Positions 1 through 11,546 are shown, counted from the stretch's first letter. The stretch: 64,000 nt of DNA from Cyclina sinensis (GCA_012932295.1 JAAONU010000013.1:46266627-46330626); one strand, 5' to 3'. Numbers and translations: made by a program. The notes: generated from the letters alone by a model not told the origin.

Positions 1-711
1 TGAAAATGTTACCTCTAGAGTGATAAAAAGGTTTTTCCATATTTCGTCTCAGTGACCTAGTTTTTGACCCCAGATGACTTATATTCGAACCTGGGCTAGA
101 AATAATCCAAATAACCTTTCTGACATATTACAAGGATATATGGGCTGAAAATGTTACCTCTTAAGTGTTAACAAGGTTTTTCCATATTTGGGCTCTGTGA
201 CCTAGTTTTTGACCCCAGATGACCCATATTCGAACTTGAGCTAGAAATCATGGAAACAACCTTTCTGACAAATTTCCAGATTATTTGGGCTGAAAATGTA
301 GCCTCTAGAGTGTTAACAAGAATGTTCTATTTTTGGGCTCTGTGACCTAGTTTTTGACCCCAGATGACCCATATTTGAACTTGAGCTAGAAATCATAGAA
401 GCAACCTTTATGACAAATTTCCAGATTATTTGGGCTAAAAACATTACTTCTAGAGTGTTAACAAGATTTTTCTATTTTTGGGCTCCTTGACCTAGTTTTT
501 GATCCCATATGACCCATATTCGAATTTGTCCGAGTAGTTACTGGGAAAAACATCCTGACCAAGTTTCGTGACAATTGGAGCAAAAATGTGACCAGTAGAG
601 TGTTAACGAACTAAATGTGAACGGACGACGGACGACGGACGACAGACGACGGACGACGGACATTCATCGATCCTAATAGCTCACCCTGAGCCAGCTCAGG
701 TGAGCTAAAAA
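1..711 (+). repeat. Tandem-core element, type 1 (3' part)
   Basis: About four and a half units of roughly 145 bp, each holding 'gacctagtttttgacccc' followed by 'agatgacccatattcgaac'. The array ends in a GACGGAC-rich stretch and the terminal hairpin GCTCACCCTGAG/CTCAGGTGAGC followed by TAAAA. The 5' end lies outside the window. The same core and the same ending return at 33.8-35.3 kb and 37.8-38.9 kb. Non-autonomous mobile element by architecture; no coding capacity is seen. Confidence 0.85.
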
Positions 712-1244
712 TACATTAGTACATTTAGTTAGTACTTCTTGAGAGTCGCATTGAGTCTTAGTGATTCCCAAGCGGGTAACGAACCCCGGCCGCCATGGCC
801 AGTGCCAGATGGTATGTTCTGTGTATGTCCGAAGCATGGATAGCTAGGTGTGATCACCATTTCTATGTAGTGTTTTATAGAGCCAGAGTCCTATATAATG
901 TAACATTATTTTATACATGTATGTATTATATCATTTAAGTATTTAATAGATTGCTGCACTGCCAGGACATTTATATAAGATCAGTTATACTAAATTTGTC
1001 CATGTATTTTATTATTTTGAATTGTCTATTATTATATTTGTGTTTATTGTAGTAGGCACAACTTGTAATTGTTTGGTATTTCAGTGCCTAGATGTTTTGG
1101 TATGAATAAACACTTTAGAAGCTTACCCCTGAGTTTCTACACATAATTATTTTCTTACAGATAATAAACTGAATATATTTTGTAATAATTAGCTTTCTTG
1201 TTGCAGGGTGGAATTTTTCATAGTCGTGTTTTATTTTATTTCAG
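712..1244. other. AT-rich spacer
   Basis: No convincing gene. It ends in a pyrimidine-rich tract and an AG at 1243-1244, which serves as the acceptor of the candidate exon that follows. Confidence 0.5.
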
Positions 1245-1329
1245 ATCCTGTCCTGTTCCGAAAAAAATGCTACCAACTATTTGCAGGATGATTCTGTATC
1301 CAGTTCCTTAGCTGCTGAAAAAAAACCAG
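1245..1329 (+). CDS. Candidate internal exon A, unknown host gene
   Basis: Flanked by a T-rich tract plus CAG (acceptor, AG at 1243-1244) and by GTAACT (donor from 1330). Only one of its three frames is open through all 85 nt, encoding 28 residues beginning ILSCSEKNATNYLQDD and ending in phase 1. The next candidate exon (2706-2783) begins in the matching phase. The product is Ser/Asp-rich and I do not recognise it. A chance open frame of this length is quite possible, so this is a hypothesis only. Confidence 0.3.
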
Positions 1330-1589
1330 GTAACTGATAGTTATGAATGCTTTCAAATGAGAATTGACAATTATGCAACTTGGATTTATTGCTTTGACAG
1401 ATTTGTCTGTCATGATCAAGGGGGCAGAAATGTTCGAAGCTCAACTGTCCAACCATCCTACCATTACACCCCACCCCCCACAAACAAATTCAATTCTCAA
1501 TACACTTGAGGGCTTACGAGTTACCTCCCAAGATGGGTTGCTATGTTCATTTTAAACATAAGGAGTGGTGTTAAGTCATTTGAATTTTG

Positions 1590-1760
1590 CATCAAAAAGC
1601 GAGGAATGCAAAAAAAAGTTAGCTTTTATAGCCCAACCATTTTAGGGAACAAAAATTCCACTCGTCCTCTCGTACCGATGAGTGGAAATGGTCAGAGGAA
1701 GAGTAGAATTTTCTGATAGCTCGTCCTGCAGGACGAGTGCATTTTTGGGGGGAAATTCAA
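1590..1760. repeat. Short inverted-repeat cluster
   Basis: Contains a stem TTCCACTC...GAGTGGAA near 1650-1690 and a perfect 18-bp palindrome CTCGTCCTGCAGGACGAG at 1720-1737. It resembles the ends of a small fold-back element; family not recognised. Confidence 0.45.
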
Positions 1761-2040
1761 AACCGCAAGAAACATACAAATAATACATAACATCATAGTT
1801 TACTGACATGTCAAATCTGCATGTAATACGCTGTTTAGTAAGGGGGGGGTGGAAACTGCACCTTTTTCAATTCAGATTAAAAACCGCACAGCAGTAACGT
1901 TGATGTTTTCTCGTTCCCTGCACTTTAAGTAAAAATAATTGCCTACTGCCTTCAGTCTGATCAATTTTAGTTTTTGCTGGATTACTACAGCATAAATTCA
2001 AAAGCTCATCACTTCTGAAGAATCAGGAATAAACAGACAA

Positions 2041-2680
2041 ACAAGAGGGCCGTGATGGTCCTGGATTGCTCACCTGAGTACTTTGGCTGCGGGTTTGCTG
2101 CTAAGCAAACATAAGACGCAGTATTTCATTCTCTACTTGAAGATTTATTAGTGCCTACAAACCAAATATCTATAACATCAGTCAATAGATAAAGGCTCTA
2201 AGACAGAAAGTAGAAAAACCTATTAAAAGTACAGTGACCTTGACCTTGACCCAGTGACCTCAAACCCCACCTATGGCTTGAGGTCCATTAAAGGAACCTA
2301 CATACGGAATATCAAAGATATTGGTCTATAAATCAAGGCTCTATGAGGTTAAGTAGATAAATCTATTTCTAGCCTAGGTGACTTTAACCTAATCTTAACT
2401 TGAAAAAAGCTTGATAAAGGTACACTAGACAATGCTTCATGCAAAATTTTAAAATTCTAGGCCTTGTTGTTTCAGACAAGTAATCTTTTAAAGATTGTCT
2501 TCTATACTGCTTTGTAAAACTTGTGAACCCTTGGGCGGGGCTACCTCTCCGAAGAATCACAGTACAAAGTTCAAAGATGCTTCTTTGCATCAAGGCTTGG
2601 CAAAAGTGTGATGTCACTGTTTAATAACTTCAATAATCAGAATGGTGGTTATCCGTCGTCAAATAATTATGTTGGTTTTC
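2041..2680 (+). repeat. Tandem-core element, type 2 (short copy)
   Basis: Begins with ACAAGAGGGCC and GCTCACCTGAG, then 'gtactttggctg' and 'gggtttgctg', the same opening as the long element at 41.9-43.9 kb. It then holds core pieces on the theme 'cttgggcggggc' and 'ttctaggcctt'. It is truncated before a terminal CTAAAAA can be seen. The GACC-rich words are shared with all tandem-core families here. Confidence 0.75.
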
Positions 2681-2705
2681 ACGAGACGTTCTCTTCTAAC
2701 TTCAG

Positions 2706-2783
2706 TACAAACATGCACAAGAGAAAAAGACTGTTTACCTCTCCAACCTTCCTCTTCCAGAAATGACTCCAGTGATGACAAAG
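2706..2783 (+). CDS. Candidate internal exon B, unknown host gene
   Basis: Acceptor TTCTAACTTCAG ends at 2705 and donor GTAAAT starts at 2784. Taken with one nucleotide from exon A, the frame is open for 26 residues (VQTCTREKDC..SSRNDSSDDK) and leaves phase 1 again. The phases of A and B agree, which modestly supports one Ser/Asp-rich polypeptide. No family recognised. Confidence 0.3.
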
Positions 2784-3020
2784 GTAAATAAACAGTTGTT
2801 ATTTAAGTTTTCAAACATTGGCAGAATTACATGAACTGCTTCAATGATTATGTAAGAAGTACATTTTTAGCCAGTATAAACTACATACTAGTACATTATT
2901 GCTGAAACAAACTTAAGAACATACACAAAACCAATATAATTATGGTGGAAACTGAGGTTTGATGGTAATGGCAAGTAATTCACATTTTTACAGTCACTTC
3001 TTGAAACTTGTAATAATCAA

Positions 3021-3560
3021 AACAAAGGGGGTGTTGGCCCCAAAACGCTCACCTCAGGACAGACTGTTATTTGTGTGAAAGCAGAGAAAGCTAGTGTTTA
3101 TTATAAGAATTTGAACAATGTTGGTCACTAGACCATACTTGCAAAATATATTATTAAATTCTTAGTATATACATGGTCCAAATTTCAAAGCTGTGGATCA
3201 AACAACAAAAATGTAAGTCACTAGGTTTAAATTAATGTCATCTTATATCAGAGTTCAATTCGACACCTGAAACTGCGCATATGGTCCAAATTTCATAGCT
3301 CGATGGGAGATTGCCAAAAGGTGCTAAATCGACCTTTGGTCAAAATTCACTTTTTGTCATTTTTTGTTATATTTAGGTATGCTCTACAGTCTGTGAAAAT
3401 ATCTAGTTTAAATTCCAAATTTAAGCATATTTTATGGTTAGGGTAAAAAGGGCATATCTCAAAATAACCTAGATTTACAGCGCCAAAACAGGTTAAGTGA
3501 AAATATGTAGAGCCAAAAGGAGATAGTTACTGGTTTTCTCCTTGTGGCATTTAATACTTC
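3021..3560 (+). repeat. Tandem-core element, type 6
   Basis: Starts AACAAAGGGGG(N)GGCCCC..GCTCACCTCAGG, the hairpin-plus-GCTCACCT opening used by the other families but with a different core ('gattgccaaaaggtgctaa', 'gtccaaatttc'). The same core recurs at 8576-9110. Its 3' end is not distinct. Confidence 0.6.
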
Positions 3561-3707
3561 ACATAATTATTTTACTGATTATATTCCATTTTGCTATCTA
3601 TGTAAGCTGACAGGATCAGCTGATTTATAACTGTACATTTGTTAACATTCTAACTGTAGCACATTATTACAGAGACAGTTTTTGGAGTTTGTTAGAATTA
3701 AGAAAGC

Positions 3708-5272
3708 ATGGAAAATAATTTAGAAAAGGTATTTTACTTTTTTATTTTTACTGAAACAATTCTTTAGACTTTTTTAGTTTTTAATATTAATTTTAAGCTT
3801 AAGTCATTGAAATGCAATATAACAGCATTACAATATAATTATGTATAGAGCAACATTATTGTAAAATACTCATACAATTTTATATATGCACAGCCATTTG
3901 TTTTTACATTGCAATAATTGTTAATACAAATACACATGCAGTTTACATTAATATGTTACAGGAAGATGATCTGTGGTCAGACTGGTCAGAGTCAGGAATA
4001 GCAGCTGTAGTTTTGGGATCTCAAACAGACTCTGAGAATGAACCATTGATCAATTATACAACCAACAAACGACTACTAAGAAAGCACAGGCATCGCAAAG
4101 CTTTGTTGAAAGAAGCATTTATCAAGAAGTCTAGACGAAAAGGGTGCAAAACGTTAAATAGACTAGCAAACAAATCTAAGATAAAACAAGTCAATTCTAA
4201 ACATTACAACTTCCGATCAAAACAGCGATTGCCCTACTCTGAAAGTGAGAGTTATGATGATTCATACCTCCCATCACATGAAAGTGATTCAACAGAAATT
4301 TATAGTGTATAAAGCTGTGGAAAAAATTGAAATGCTAGAGATTTCAGATGGAAATGAAGATGGAAAAAAAATAAAGGAACAGAGTAGTGAAGCACGCAAA
4401 ATCATCAGCGAAGCTAAGAACAAAAAAAGAGTGGGACCACAGGCAAAAGGCCAGAATTAACAGAGTTTCACTGTGTAACGTTTGACCTTCAAGCAGTCTT
4501 GCCAACTCCACACACACAAGTTGGGGAAGTCTACTACAAACGTTGTTTAGCAACTTATAATCTCTCTGTCTACTCCATTGGAGATGGGAAGTCCTATGTT
4601 TGGGATGAAACTAATGGTGGTCGTGGTTCTTATGCAATGAATAAAAATGGAAATATTGCTCAATTGTCTCATAATTTTTTGAGAAAGGACATTCGGAAAT
4701 GGAGTGTGACTCAATGCATGCAGCCACTGAACATTCTAAGAAAAACACAAGCGTGTACGTACCATCATAGTGGGATACAATCATCTCAAAGGCATGAGGC
4801 AAACAACCTCACATCGTAATTCCAATGAAATATGATGATGTATACAACCTTAAAGCATACTGAAATGCAGTTACATCAAGCATGAAAACTAGTGTAAGTG
4901 GAAACAAAATAAATTGGTTAAATATTAAATGGATTCAACTGAGACGAAACGAACCTGACAACATTTTTGTCAACTATTCATTCAGCCCTGGACACTTCCT
5001 TGAAATAAAAGCCAGACCACAAAGAGGTAGACCTCCCCCCCCCCCTCCCCCACACACACACACTGGAAAGTGTTGAAATGAAGCCATTGTATAGTGGAAA
5101 ACTTCCTATATCAGAAGCAAAGAAGAATGATCTGATATCATTGTGTGAATCTCAAATAATACCAAGAACATATCATGACTATTACCTCGCACTTAAAACA
5201 GCAAAAGTGGTGACAAACAAACTGCCAGAGCCTGATTTGGAAGAGGAAGACATTGATAAGGATGAAAACTGA
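3708..5272 (+). pseudogene. Broken transposase-like gene, two exons at the 5' end
   Basis: A 21-nt first exon (ATG at 3708, MENNLEK, donor GTATTT at 3729) joins in phase to an exon starting at 3962 (EDDLWSDWSESG...), giving a Ser/Asp-rich then Lys/Arg-rich N-terminus that stops at 4310-4312. Later frames continue a conserved body: FDLQAVLPTP near 4485, then VGEVYYKR, then YVWDETNGGRGS, and finally a C-terminal block LYSGKLPISEAKKNDLI..YHDYYLAL at 5085-5200. I recall this 'FDLQ.vLPTP...YVWDE' pattern from a widespread, poorly named family of animal proteins that look transposase-derived. Several frameshifts and a C-run plus CA-repeat expansion at 5033-5066 show it is dead. Confidence 0.6.
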
Positions 5273-5960
5273 GGCTTGAGAAAAGAATGATCCACAACTT
5301 GATTTGACTTGTAATTTAAACTAAATTACTAGATACGAAGACTGCCATTCTTTTCTTTGCAGCAACTGCAATAATCAGATATAACTCAAAGTTGAATTAA
5401 AAAAATGATTCAGCAAGGTTTCAAACTGAAGCACCTGTTCACGTCAAACATAGACACTGTACCACAATTTCCGTCACTCTCTAAAGCTTACAACTTCTTT
5501 CCCTCTGGAAGTTATTTTCAAATAGGAAGGGAAAAACTGCTGTAGATTTCCCAGGTCACAAGCAAAGTGTTCCATAAGCAACTCATAACTGACTGTAAAT
5601 ATCCCAGTGTTTTCTCCAATAATTTCAGTATTGTTGTCATCTGTTGGTTAAATTCTTAGAAAATCATCCTCAATTTCTTCAAGTGGGCACTCTTTTTGCT
5701 GAAAAGGAATATGGCAAGGAATAAAGAAATAAATCAAACAAATCTGTACATGTGTAGCAGCAGTTCAGGAATAGGGACTGGTTACAGTGGCAAGTGTACT
5801 GAACTTTTAACTGGTATTTTTTGTGATGGTTTAATGAAAATTTAGTGGTTCTCAAGTTATAGAGTGGAAACCTTTTTCACTATTCAGATTTCAGTGATCA
5901 TTGCCTTTGACTGCATTCCACACTTTACTGATTTCGGATGGAACATTTTTTGGATAATTA
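5273..5960. other. Unannotated AT-rich spacer
   Basis: No coding signal, splice-bounded open frame or repeat family recognised between the broken transposase gene and the next tandem-core element. Confidence 0.5.
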
Positions 5961-7125
5961 TTATACCCCCGCTTCGAAGAAGTGGGGGGTATACTGTTTT
6001 ACCCTTGTCCATGTGTCCGTTCGGCCGTCCGTCCAAATTTCCGTTGCAGTTTTCTCAGCAACTATAACATGCAGAAGCCTGATATTTCACATATTGCTAT
6101 ACCATATAGTCCCATATGGTGTAAAGCGATTTTATGCTCCTTGCTCATCTACTTCCTGTTTTCCGAATATTTTTAGATTTTGTCACTATATAGGTGCATT
6201 ACATCAACCAAACGACATCTTTATTTTCCGTCGCAGTTTTCTAAGCAACTAGAGAATGCAGTCGCCTTATATTTTGCGTATTGCTTTATCCTATAGTCCA
6301 ATATGGTGTAAAGCGATTTTATGCTCCTTGCTCATCTACTTCCTGTTTACCGAATACTTAGATTTTTACACATAGTTGACATACATTCACAATTTCCGTC
6401 ACAGTTTTCTCAGCAACTATAAGATGCAACAGCCTGATATTTTGCATATTGCTTTATCCTATAGTCCCATATGGGTGTAAAGCGATTTTATGCTCCTTGC
6501 TCATCTACTTCCTGTTTACCGAATACTTAGATTTTTACACATAGTTGACATACATTCACAATTTCCGTCACAGTTTTCTCAGCAACTATAAGATGAAGCA
6601 GCCTGATATATTGCATATTGCTTTATCCTATAGTCCCATATGGTGTAAAGCGATTTTATGCTCCTTGCTCATCTACTTCCTGTTTACAGAATACTTAGAT
6701 TTTTACACATAGTTGACATACATTCACAATTTCCGTCCCAGTTTTCTCAGCAACTATAAGATGCAGCAGCCTGATATTTTGCATATTGCTTTATCCTATA
6801 TTCTCATATGGTATAAAGCGATTATATGCTCCTTGCTCATCTACTTCCTGTTTACCGAATACTTAGAAGTTACCAACACACAGGAAAGGAGGTTCACTTG
6901 ATCGTGTTTTTATGAATAAAGACTTCGATGAATCAGAAATCACAGATGTAATACCTGTTCATTATTCTGACCATTTTCATATCCATCTAGCTGTGCCTTG
7001 GATGAAGTTGTATTAAATTCAGGTAAATACTCGGAAAAATTTGACACTCTTTATACATATGACAAATGCAAATTACATTATGAAAGTCAAATTTCTGATA
7101 GCGGGGGTATCACTAGTGAGCATTA
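5961..7125 (+). repeat. Tandem-core element with TATACCCCCGC ends
   Basis: Opens with a hairpin, TATACCCCCGCTTCGAAGAA then GTGGGGGGTATA. Five units of about 180 bp follow, each with 'ttctcagcaactataagatg', 'tagtcccatatgg' and 'gctccttgctcatctac'. It closes with GCGGGGGTATC near 7100, the inverse of its opening ATACCCCCGC. Several open frames run through it, but they repeat with the unit and are not genes. Confidence 0.8.
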
Positions 7126-7266
7126 GCTCACAAATTTACTTGTTTACATATGGAAACATTTCTCGCACATATTTTTCTATATTTACAAAATTATATTGAT
7201 ACACTGTACTTAAATTAATTATTGAATTTATAATACTTATAATTATTTGTATAATAACCTCAGCAG

Positions 7267-7346
7267 GCACTCCTTGTCGATTTGAAGGAAGAGTTCTGCA
7301 AGCACCAGTGTCTTACTTGGCCAATTCAGATAAGAGAGCTGGGCTT
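7267..7346 (+). CDS. Candidate internal exon C, unknown host gene
   Basis: Acceptor ACCTCAGCAG ends at 7266 and a strong donor GTAAGT starts at 7347. Two frames are open: one reads TPCRFEGRVLQAPVSYLANS, the other ALLVDLKEEFCKHQCLTWPI. The first continues in phase from exon B and into exon E, and the second does not. Because both are open, the coding call rests mainly on splice signals. Family not recognised. Confidence 0.3.
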
Positions 7347-7359
7347 GTAAGTTCTAGGT

Positions 7360-7435
7360 TAACCTCGTACGGACAGATGGAAAGATGGACAGACAGACGG
7401 TTCAATTACTATATGCCCAGGGGCATAAAAAAATA
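7360..7435 (+). repeat. 3' tail of a type 4 tandem-core element
   Basis: A 'ggacagacagacgg' run, then 'actatatgcccaggggcata' and an A-run, the ending seen at 35.6 kb and 40.46 kb. Only the tail is present; the core is lost. Confidence 0.6.
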
Positions 7436-8151
7436 TCTAAACTCTCAACCTTGTAGTTCCAACAAGAAAAGTATTGTTTCTGAAATAGCCATGAAACCCA
7501 TCCGATAAAGCTCCAGTTTTTTGTGGCTATGGTTATTATTTTATGGTCTTTGATGTAGGCACACAAAACCCATACACTAATGCTCCATGGCTGTGTGGTT
7601 ATCAAGATAGATTTGTGTTTCTTTGAAATAGCCACATAAAACTCATGTACCAATGCTCCCTTGTGTGGCTGTCTGTGTGATAGGTCTCCTTAATTAGAAA
7701 TGTGTCCATGGGCCATGGAAGCCCTGTCAGTGACAATGGATAGCCTTAGATAAAACAAACACATTATATATTCTTACCTGATTTAATGTGGCTGTGTATT
7801 TGCACATATTTACAGTTGTAATTTGCTCTGGGGCCTGCAATTGAACTTCGTCACAAAATACCTTTAGGCAGTGTTATGCCCTACTGTATGTTCCAACTGA
7901 CATGCAATACACTTCTTCAAAATACTGCATTATCAATTCATATGTTGCATTTTCTTGCATGAAGGCTAACAGAAAATCATACAATTATTGTTGTAATTAA
8001 ATGACAGTAAGATTATCATCCATTATTTTTCCAAAAACTGAGACTCACTGTTCTTTTCTTTTTATTTTCGAGATAAACATATGCATACTTGTATTTGGAA
8101 ATAGGTATCGATTAGTTGAAATAACTCCTGCTTCCTTCCTTGCATCTGCAG
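7436..8151. other. Intergenic or intronic spacer
   Basis: Three loosely repeated words on the theme 'tagccatgaaacccatccga' / 'atagccacataaaactcat' occur at 7490-7650. No gene is supported. It ends in a pyrimidine tract and CAG ahead of candidate exon D. Confidence 0.4.
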
Positions 8152-8219
8152 ACGCTAAGAATGCAAGTGACGCTTTACAGTCACTGGGTATAATAAAAGG
8201 TACTCGTCTGGAATTCTGA
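8152..8219 (+). CDS. Candidate exon D, unknown host gene
   Basis: Preceded by a good pyrimidine tract and acceptor (ttccttccttgcatctgcag ends at 8151). The open frame reads AKNASDALQSLGIIKGTRLEF and then a TGA. Either this is a terminal exon, or a GTACTC donor inside it gives an exon ending in phase 1. It does not fit the phase left by exon C, so it may belong to another transcript or be fortuitous. Confidence 0.25.
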
Positions 8220-8334
8220 ATATAAAACAATTTGGATTTTCTCGGGAAACTGGACATAATCGTATGACTTAATAAAATTTTCTTTTTTTACAATGTGACT
8301 GGCTGGAAAGTAAGGCCTGACAACAAAAGTATAA

Positions 8335-8575
8335 AGTTATGTGAAACACCATGCCTTCTTTGACCTTGACCTTTGACACAGAGAATGGAAAGTATTAGGT
8401 CAGATATCAAATGTTATATAGGCTGTACTCCAAAAATACACCCGGGGTCTTCAAACTTATTGCAAACTTATTCAAACTTGCGAACAACGAACACCAATAA
8501 CAACCAATAACGATACTTGTAACATGAGCAATGAGACTCAGGTGAGCGATTTAGGGCCATCGTGGCCCTCTTGTT
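8335..8575 (-). repeat. Reverse-oriented end of a tandem-core element
   Basis: CTCAGGTGAGC, then GGGCCATCGTGGCCCTCTTGTT ending at 8575, is the exact reverse complement of the family opening AACAAGAGGGCC..GGCCC..GCTCACCTGAG. The core upstream of it is short and degenerate. Confidence 0.7.
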
Positions 8576-9110
8576 ATTTGATATACAGCTATGAAATTTG
8601 GACCATGTGCACATTTTCAGATTTAGATATGAAATTTGATATGTGCTGGCCTAGATTTTGTCCTAGTGACGTACTTTCTTGTTATTCAATGTACAGCTAT
8701 GAAATTTGTACCATGTGCACAGGTTTAGATATAAAATTTAAATTTGATATTAGCTGACCTAGATTTTGACCTGGTGAGCTACTTTCTTACTTTTTTACGT
8801 CCAGCTCAGTGGGTGATTGCCAAAAGGTGCTAACTGTGATTTTGAAAACTTTCGGAAAATGCGATTTAAAGATTTGACCATCTCTGAAAAATCAGCAAAC
8901 AGCATGTCTGATATGAAATTTTGTGAGAATATGTACCAGACAAGAGATCTATTTATTTACACTTTTTCAGGTTGAGTACTGCCTGATAACATGTCCAAAT
9001 TAGGATAAAATACAAATATTCCCTTTGGCACAACAGGAATGAAACAAAGTCTGGAACCAAAAGGGGATATTTTGCAGATATCCCTTTTCGGCTCTATTGA
9101 AAATAAAGGC
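8576..9110. repeat. Type 6 core copy
   Basis: Repeats of 'tacagctatgaaatttg.accatgtgcac' at 8585 and 8692, followed by 'gattgccaaaaggtgctaa' at 8815, match the element at 3021-3560. It abuts the reversed family end at 8575. Confidence 0.55.
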
Positions 9111-9501
9111 ATGAAGTGCTATAGTCTACAATATGTGAATCATATTTGTATATAAAACAATTATTTACACAGTACTCATACAACAAATGCCGATGGATAA
9201 ATTCAGAACATGTATAGGTGTCATTGTATGTTGTCATTTTTAAATTTCCTCTTTTGGCACAACTGTATAGAATTGAATAATTTTGGTGTTCATATTTGAA
9301 TTTATTATATTAAGTGTAGTATTTTATTATCTGTTGTGTAAGAAATATCCATGGCATGTGTTACAAATCAAAATGAATTCAAATATTGGAGTAATGTGGC
9401 GGTTTGTTTACTCAATTACCGAATTGCCAGAAAGGGATATTTGTATTTGATAATTAATTCTGATAATCAAGTTTCATAATGATCCTTGAATATTCAAACA
9501 G

Positions 9502-9978
9502 AGAAAGGGTATCCACGTACCAAATTCATTTAGTAAGAATACACTTAAGAATTTGTATAAAGAGAATTTGCACAGTAATGTATCTAGTACTGTGGCTCAT
9601 CAAGAAAACCGAGACAGAAGCAGATCTCCTATAGCCCCGAGTAGTGAACCGGGAAGTTCTACCAGCCTGAATGATACTTCTGCAGACATTAACAACAGGT
9701 CATCCGTGCTTCCTACATGTCCTAGTATTGCAAAGGGTAGTTCTACCAACCCAAACGATGCAGACAATAACATTACACTAACTGAATGTATGAAGACACT
9801 AAATTCTACTCTGAGTGCCTTCACTGAAACGGTAAAGCATCTAACACCATCAGTGCAGACTAGTTCGCCAACAAACAACACTAGTGGCGAATTTCCAACA
9901 TTGAGTGATCTGTATGGAGAAGCTAGCACAGCAATTGTACCCGGTACGTATGAACCTGCCCCGCTGCTTTGGCATTAA
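9502..9978 (+). CDS. Candidate exon E, Ser/Thr-rich protein
   Basis: Acceptor ATTCAAACAG ends at 9501, and the frame is open from there through 158 codons to a TAA at 9976-9978. A GTACGT donor at 9944 would instead cut it after ..TAIVP in phase 1. The product is low-complexity: RSRSP, then runs of Ser, Thr and Asn, then EFPTLSDLYGEAS. It is the longest open frame in the first 11 kb. It could be a host-gene exon or a retroelement gag-like remnant; no domain is recognised. Confidence 0.4.
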   Translation, partial: RKGIHVPNSFSKNTLKNLYKENLHSNVSSTVAHQENRDRSRSPIAPSSEPGSSTSLNDTSADINNRSSVLPTCPSIAKGSSTNPNDADNNITLTECMKTLNSTLSAFTETVKHLTPSVQTSSPTNNTSGEFPTLSDLYGEASTAIVPGTYEPAPLLWH

Positions 9979-11348
9979 GCACGGTACGTATTCTGATATC
10001 CTAGCTTGGTGTTGCGCGCAGCGAGGCAGGTTCTTGGGCATTCGGCTATTTACAATAGCCTTTTCTCCCCAAGAATGTGGAAGCAGGCTGGCTTGATTGC
10101 ACTAGGCTAGTATAATGTTGCATTTATTATAGTCATGCATAATTTACTACATGCCTATTATTTAGTTCTAGTCATGCATTATTTACTACTTGCATAATAT
10201 TTAGATGTATACTAGTCATGGTGTTTTCAGCCAGTTTTGCCAAATAAAAATTGTTTTTTACAATGTGTTTCTTGCTTTATTAGTTACTATGTAGTTTGAG
10301 TATAAATTTTTGTTTATGTAATAAACTTAGTTTATAAGAAAACGAAATTGATCCCCGTATCAATATATTTAAATGACAGGATGTGTAACTCTGGTTGCTT
10401 AAATACAATCAGGTTTAGTCACGGATAACGGCGTTTACACAATTCTTAATTCAGTATTTATAGTAACCATCAGTCACATGATCCATTACAGCATAGATCA
10501 CGTGAAAATTTAAGCAATTTCATTGGCAGATATGAATAACTGGTCGGTAATTTATGCAAAGTTGAGCAAGAAGGATACTCGCTGTCGTTATCCACCATCC
10601 GTCCCCGCCACCTTCCAAAGTGAGCAATGCCAACTGGTCAAGCTAGTTTGCTTCTGGGGCGTTCGGCTATTTACTAGTTACTATTCGTACTGTTCGGCTA
10701 TTTACTATTAGTTACTATGTAGTTTGAGTATAAATTCAGTTTTACACACTCTGTGCATATCTCCTTGGTTGAATTTGGCAAACTTTACATCGAATATGAA
10801 GAAGACCAACCGAAATCAACCCTCATATTCTTCACAAACAAGTGATCATATACTTCTGTTGCAGATAAAATGGATGCTTATACCTTGTTGTAGTGTTTTA
10901 TATACCGATCGAAAAAGGTTATTTTATAAGTTGTTTTGGCGAGGTTTTGTTTTGCATCTATATATTGCTTTATATGGTAGACTGATATGGACTGAAGTTT
11001 TGAAAAAAATGCAGATGCATAACCAGTGCAATCGAGCACCTGTGGTATATATTTTACAAGCAAAATAGGCAATAGAAATGGCATTTCAAACCCAGGGCCA
11101 GCAAAATATTGAAATTGGTAATTTTTCAGCTCTTGATGACTGGCAAAAGTTACTTGTCCATATTGATATTGTTGTAAAATTATTAAAAAATCAACTTGTC
11201 TATACTTGCCCTAGGACAAAACAAACAAAATGGGCAATTGATTTTGCCGCCCCTTAAAAGTTGATTCATTCTCAAATTCAGTCAGTATGTGACAAGTTGG
11301 TTCTGACATAAAAATTGTTTAAAGACTCAGGTTTGCTTCTCTTTTCAG
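9979..11348. other. Spacer with repeated short words
   Basis: 'Attagttactatgtagttt' plus 'gagtataaat' occurs at about 10,280 and 10,710, and 'ttcggctatttac' occurs near 10,045, 10,660 and 10,690. This suggests one or two small non-autonomous insertions. 'Gaacctgcc' at 9951 and 'ggcaggttc' at 10,026 form a short inverted pair. No gene supported. It ends in the acceptor ttctcttttcag of exon F. Confidence 0.4.
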
Positions 11349-11546
11349 AAATGTGAGGCCCCATTGGAGGACAAGATGGTAAATGTCATTGGAGTGAGTG
11401 TTGATGATGGAGTTGCAGAGCTTCTCATTGACAATGATGAGATCATCTCCATGCCCGCAGAATTATTGTTAGGAGCTATGCCTGAACAGTCTCTACAGCC
11501 TGTAGACATTGAGCAACTTACTTCTGAAGTGCCTGTGACTCGCTAG
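11349..11546 (+). CDS. Candidate 3'-terminal exon F, unknown host gene
   Basis: A strong pyrimidine tract and CAG (ending 11,348) is followed by an open frame of 65 codons ending in TAG. The product begins KCEAPLEDKMVNVIG and continues VSVDDGVAELLIDNDEIISM and MPAELLLGAMPEQSL. The acidic, non-repetitive composition and G/C-ending codons look like a real protein end. It begins in phase 0, which does not fit exon E cut at its internal donor, so at least one exon is missing or misread. No family recognised. Confidence 0.45.
   Translation, partial: KCEAPLEDKMVNVIGVSVDDGVAELLIDNDEIISMPAELLLGAMPEQSLQPVDIEQLTSEVPVTR

Noticed and set aside
3018..3060. Possible Helitron assignment of the AACAAG..CTAAAAA elements
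   Set aside because: The hairpin plus CTAA ending is suggestive, but no Rep/helicase gene, fixed TC start or AT insertion site could be shown, so it is left as a hypothesis.
5938..6901. Several overlapping open frames of 60-104 codons
   Set aside because: They repeat with the 180-bp tandem unit and change frame from unit to unit.
9600..9929. 109-codon minus-strand open frame
   Set aside because: Antisense shadow of the Ser/Thr-rich plus-strand exon.
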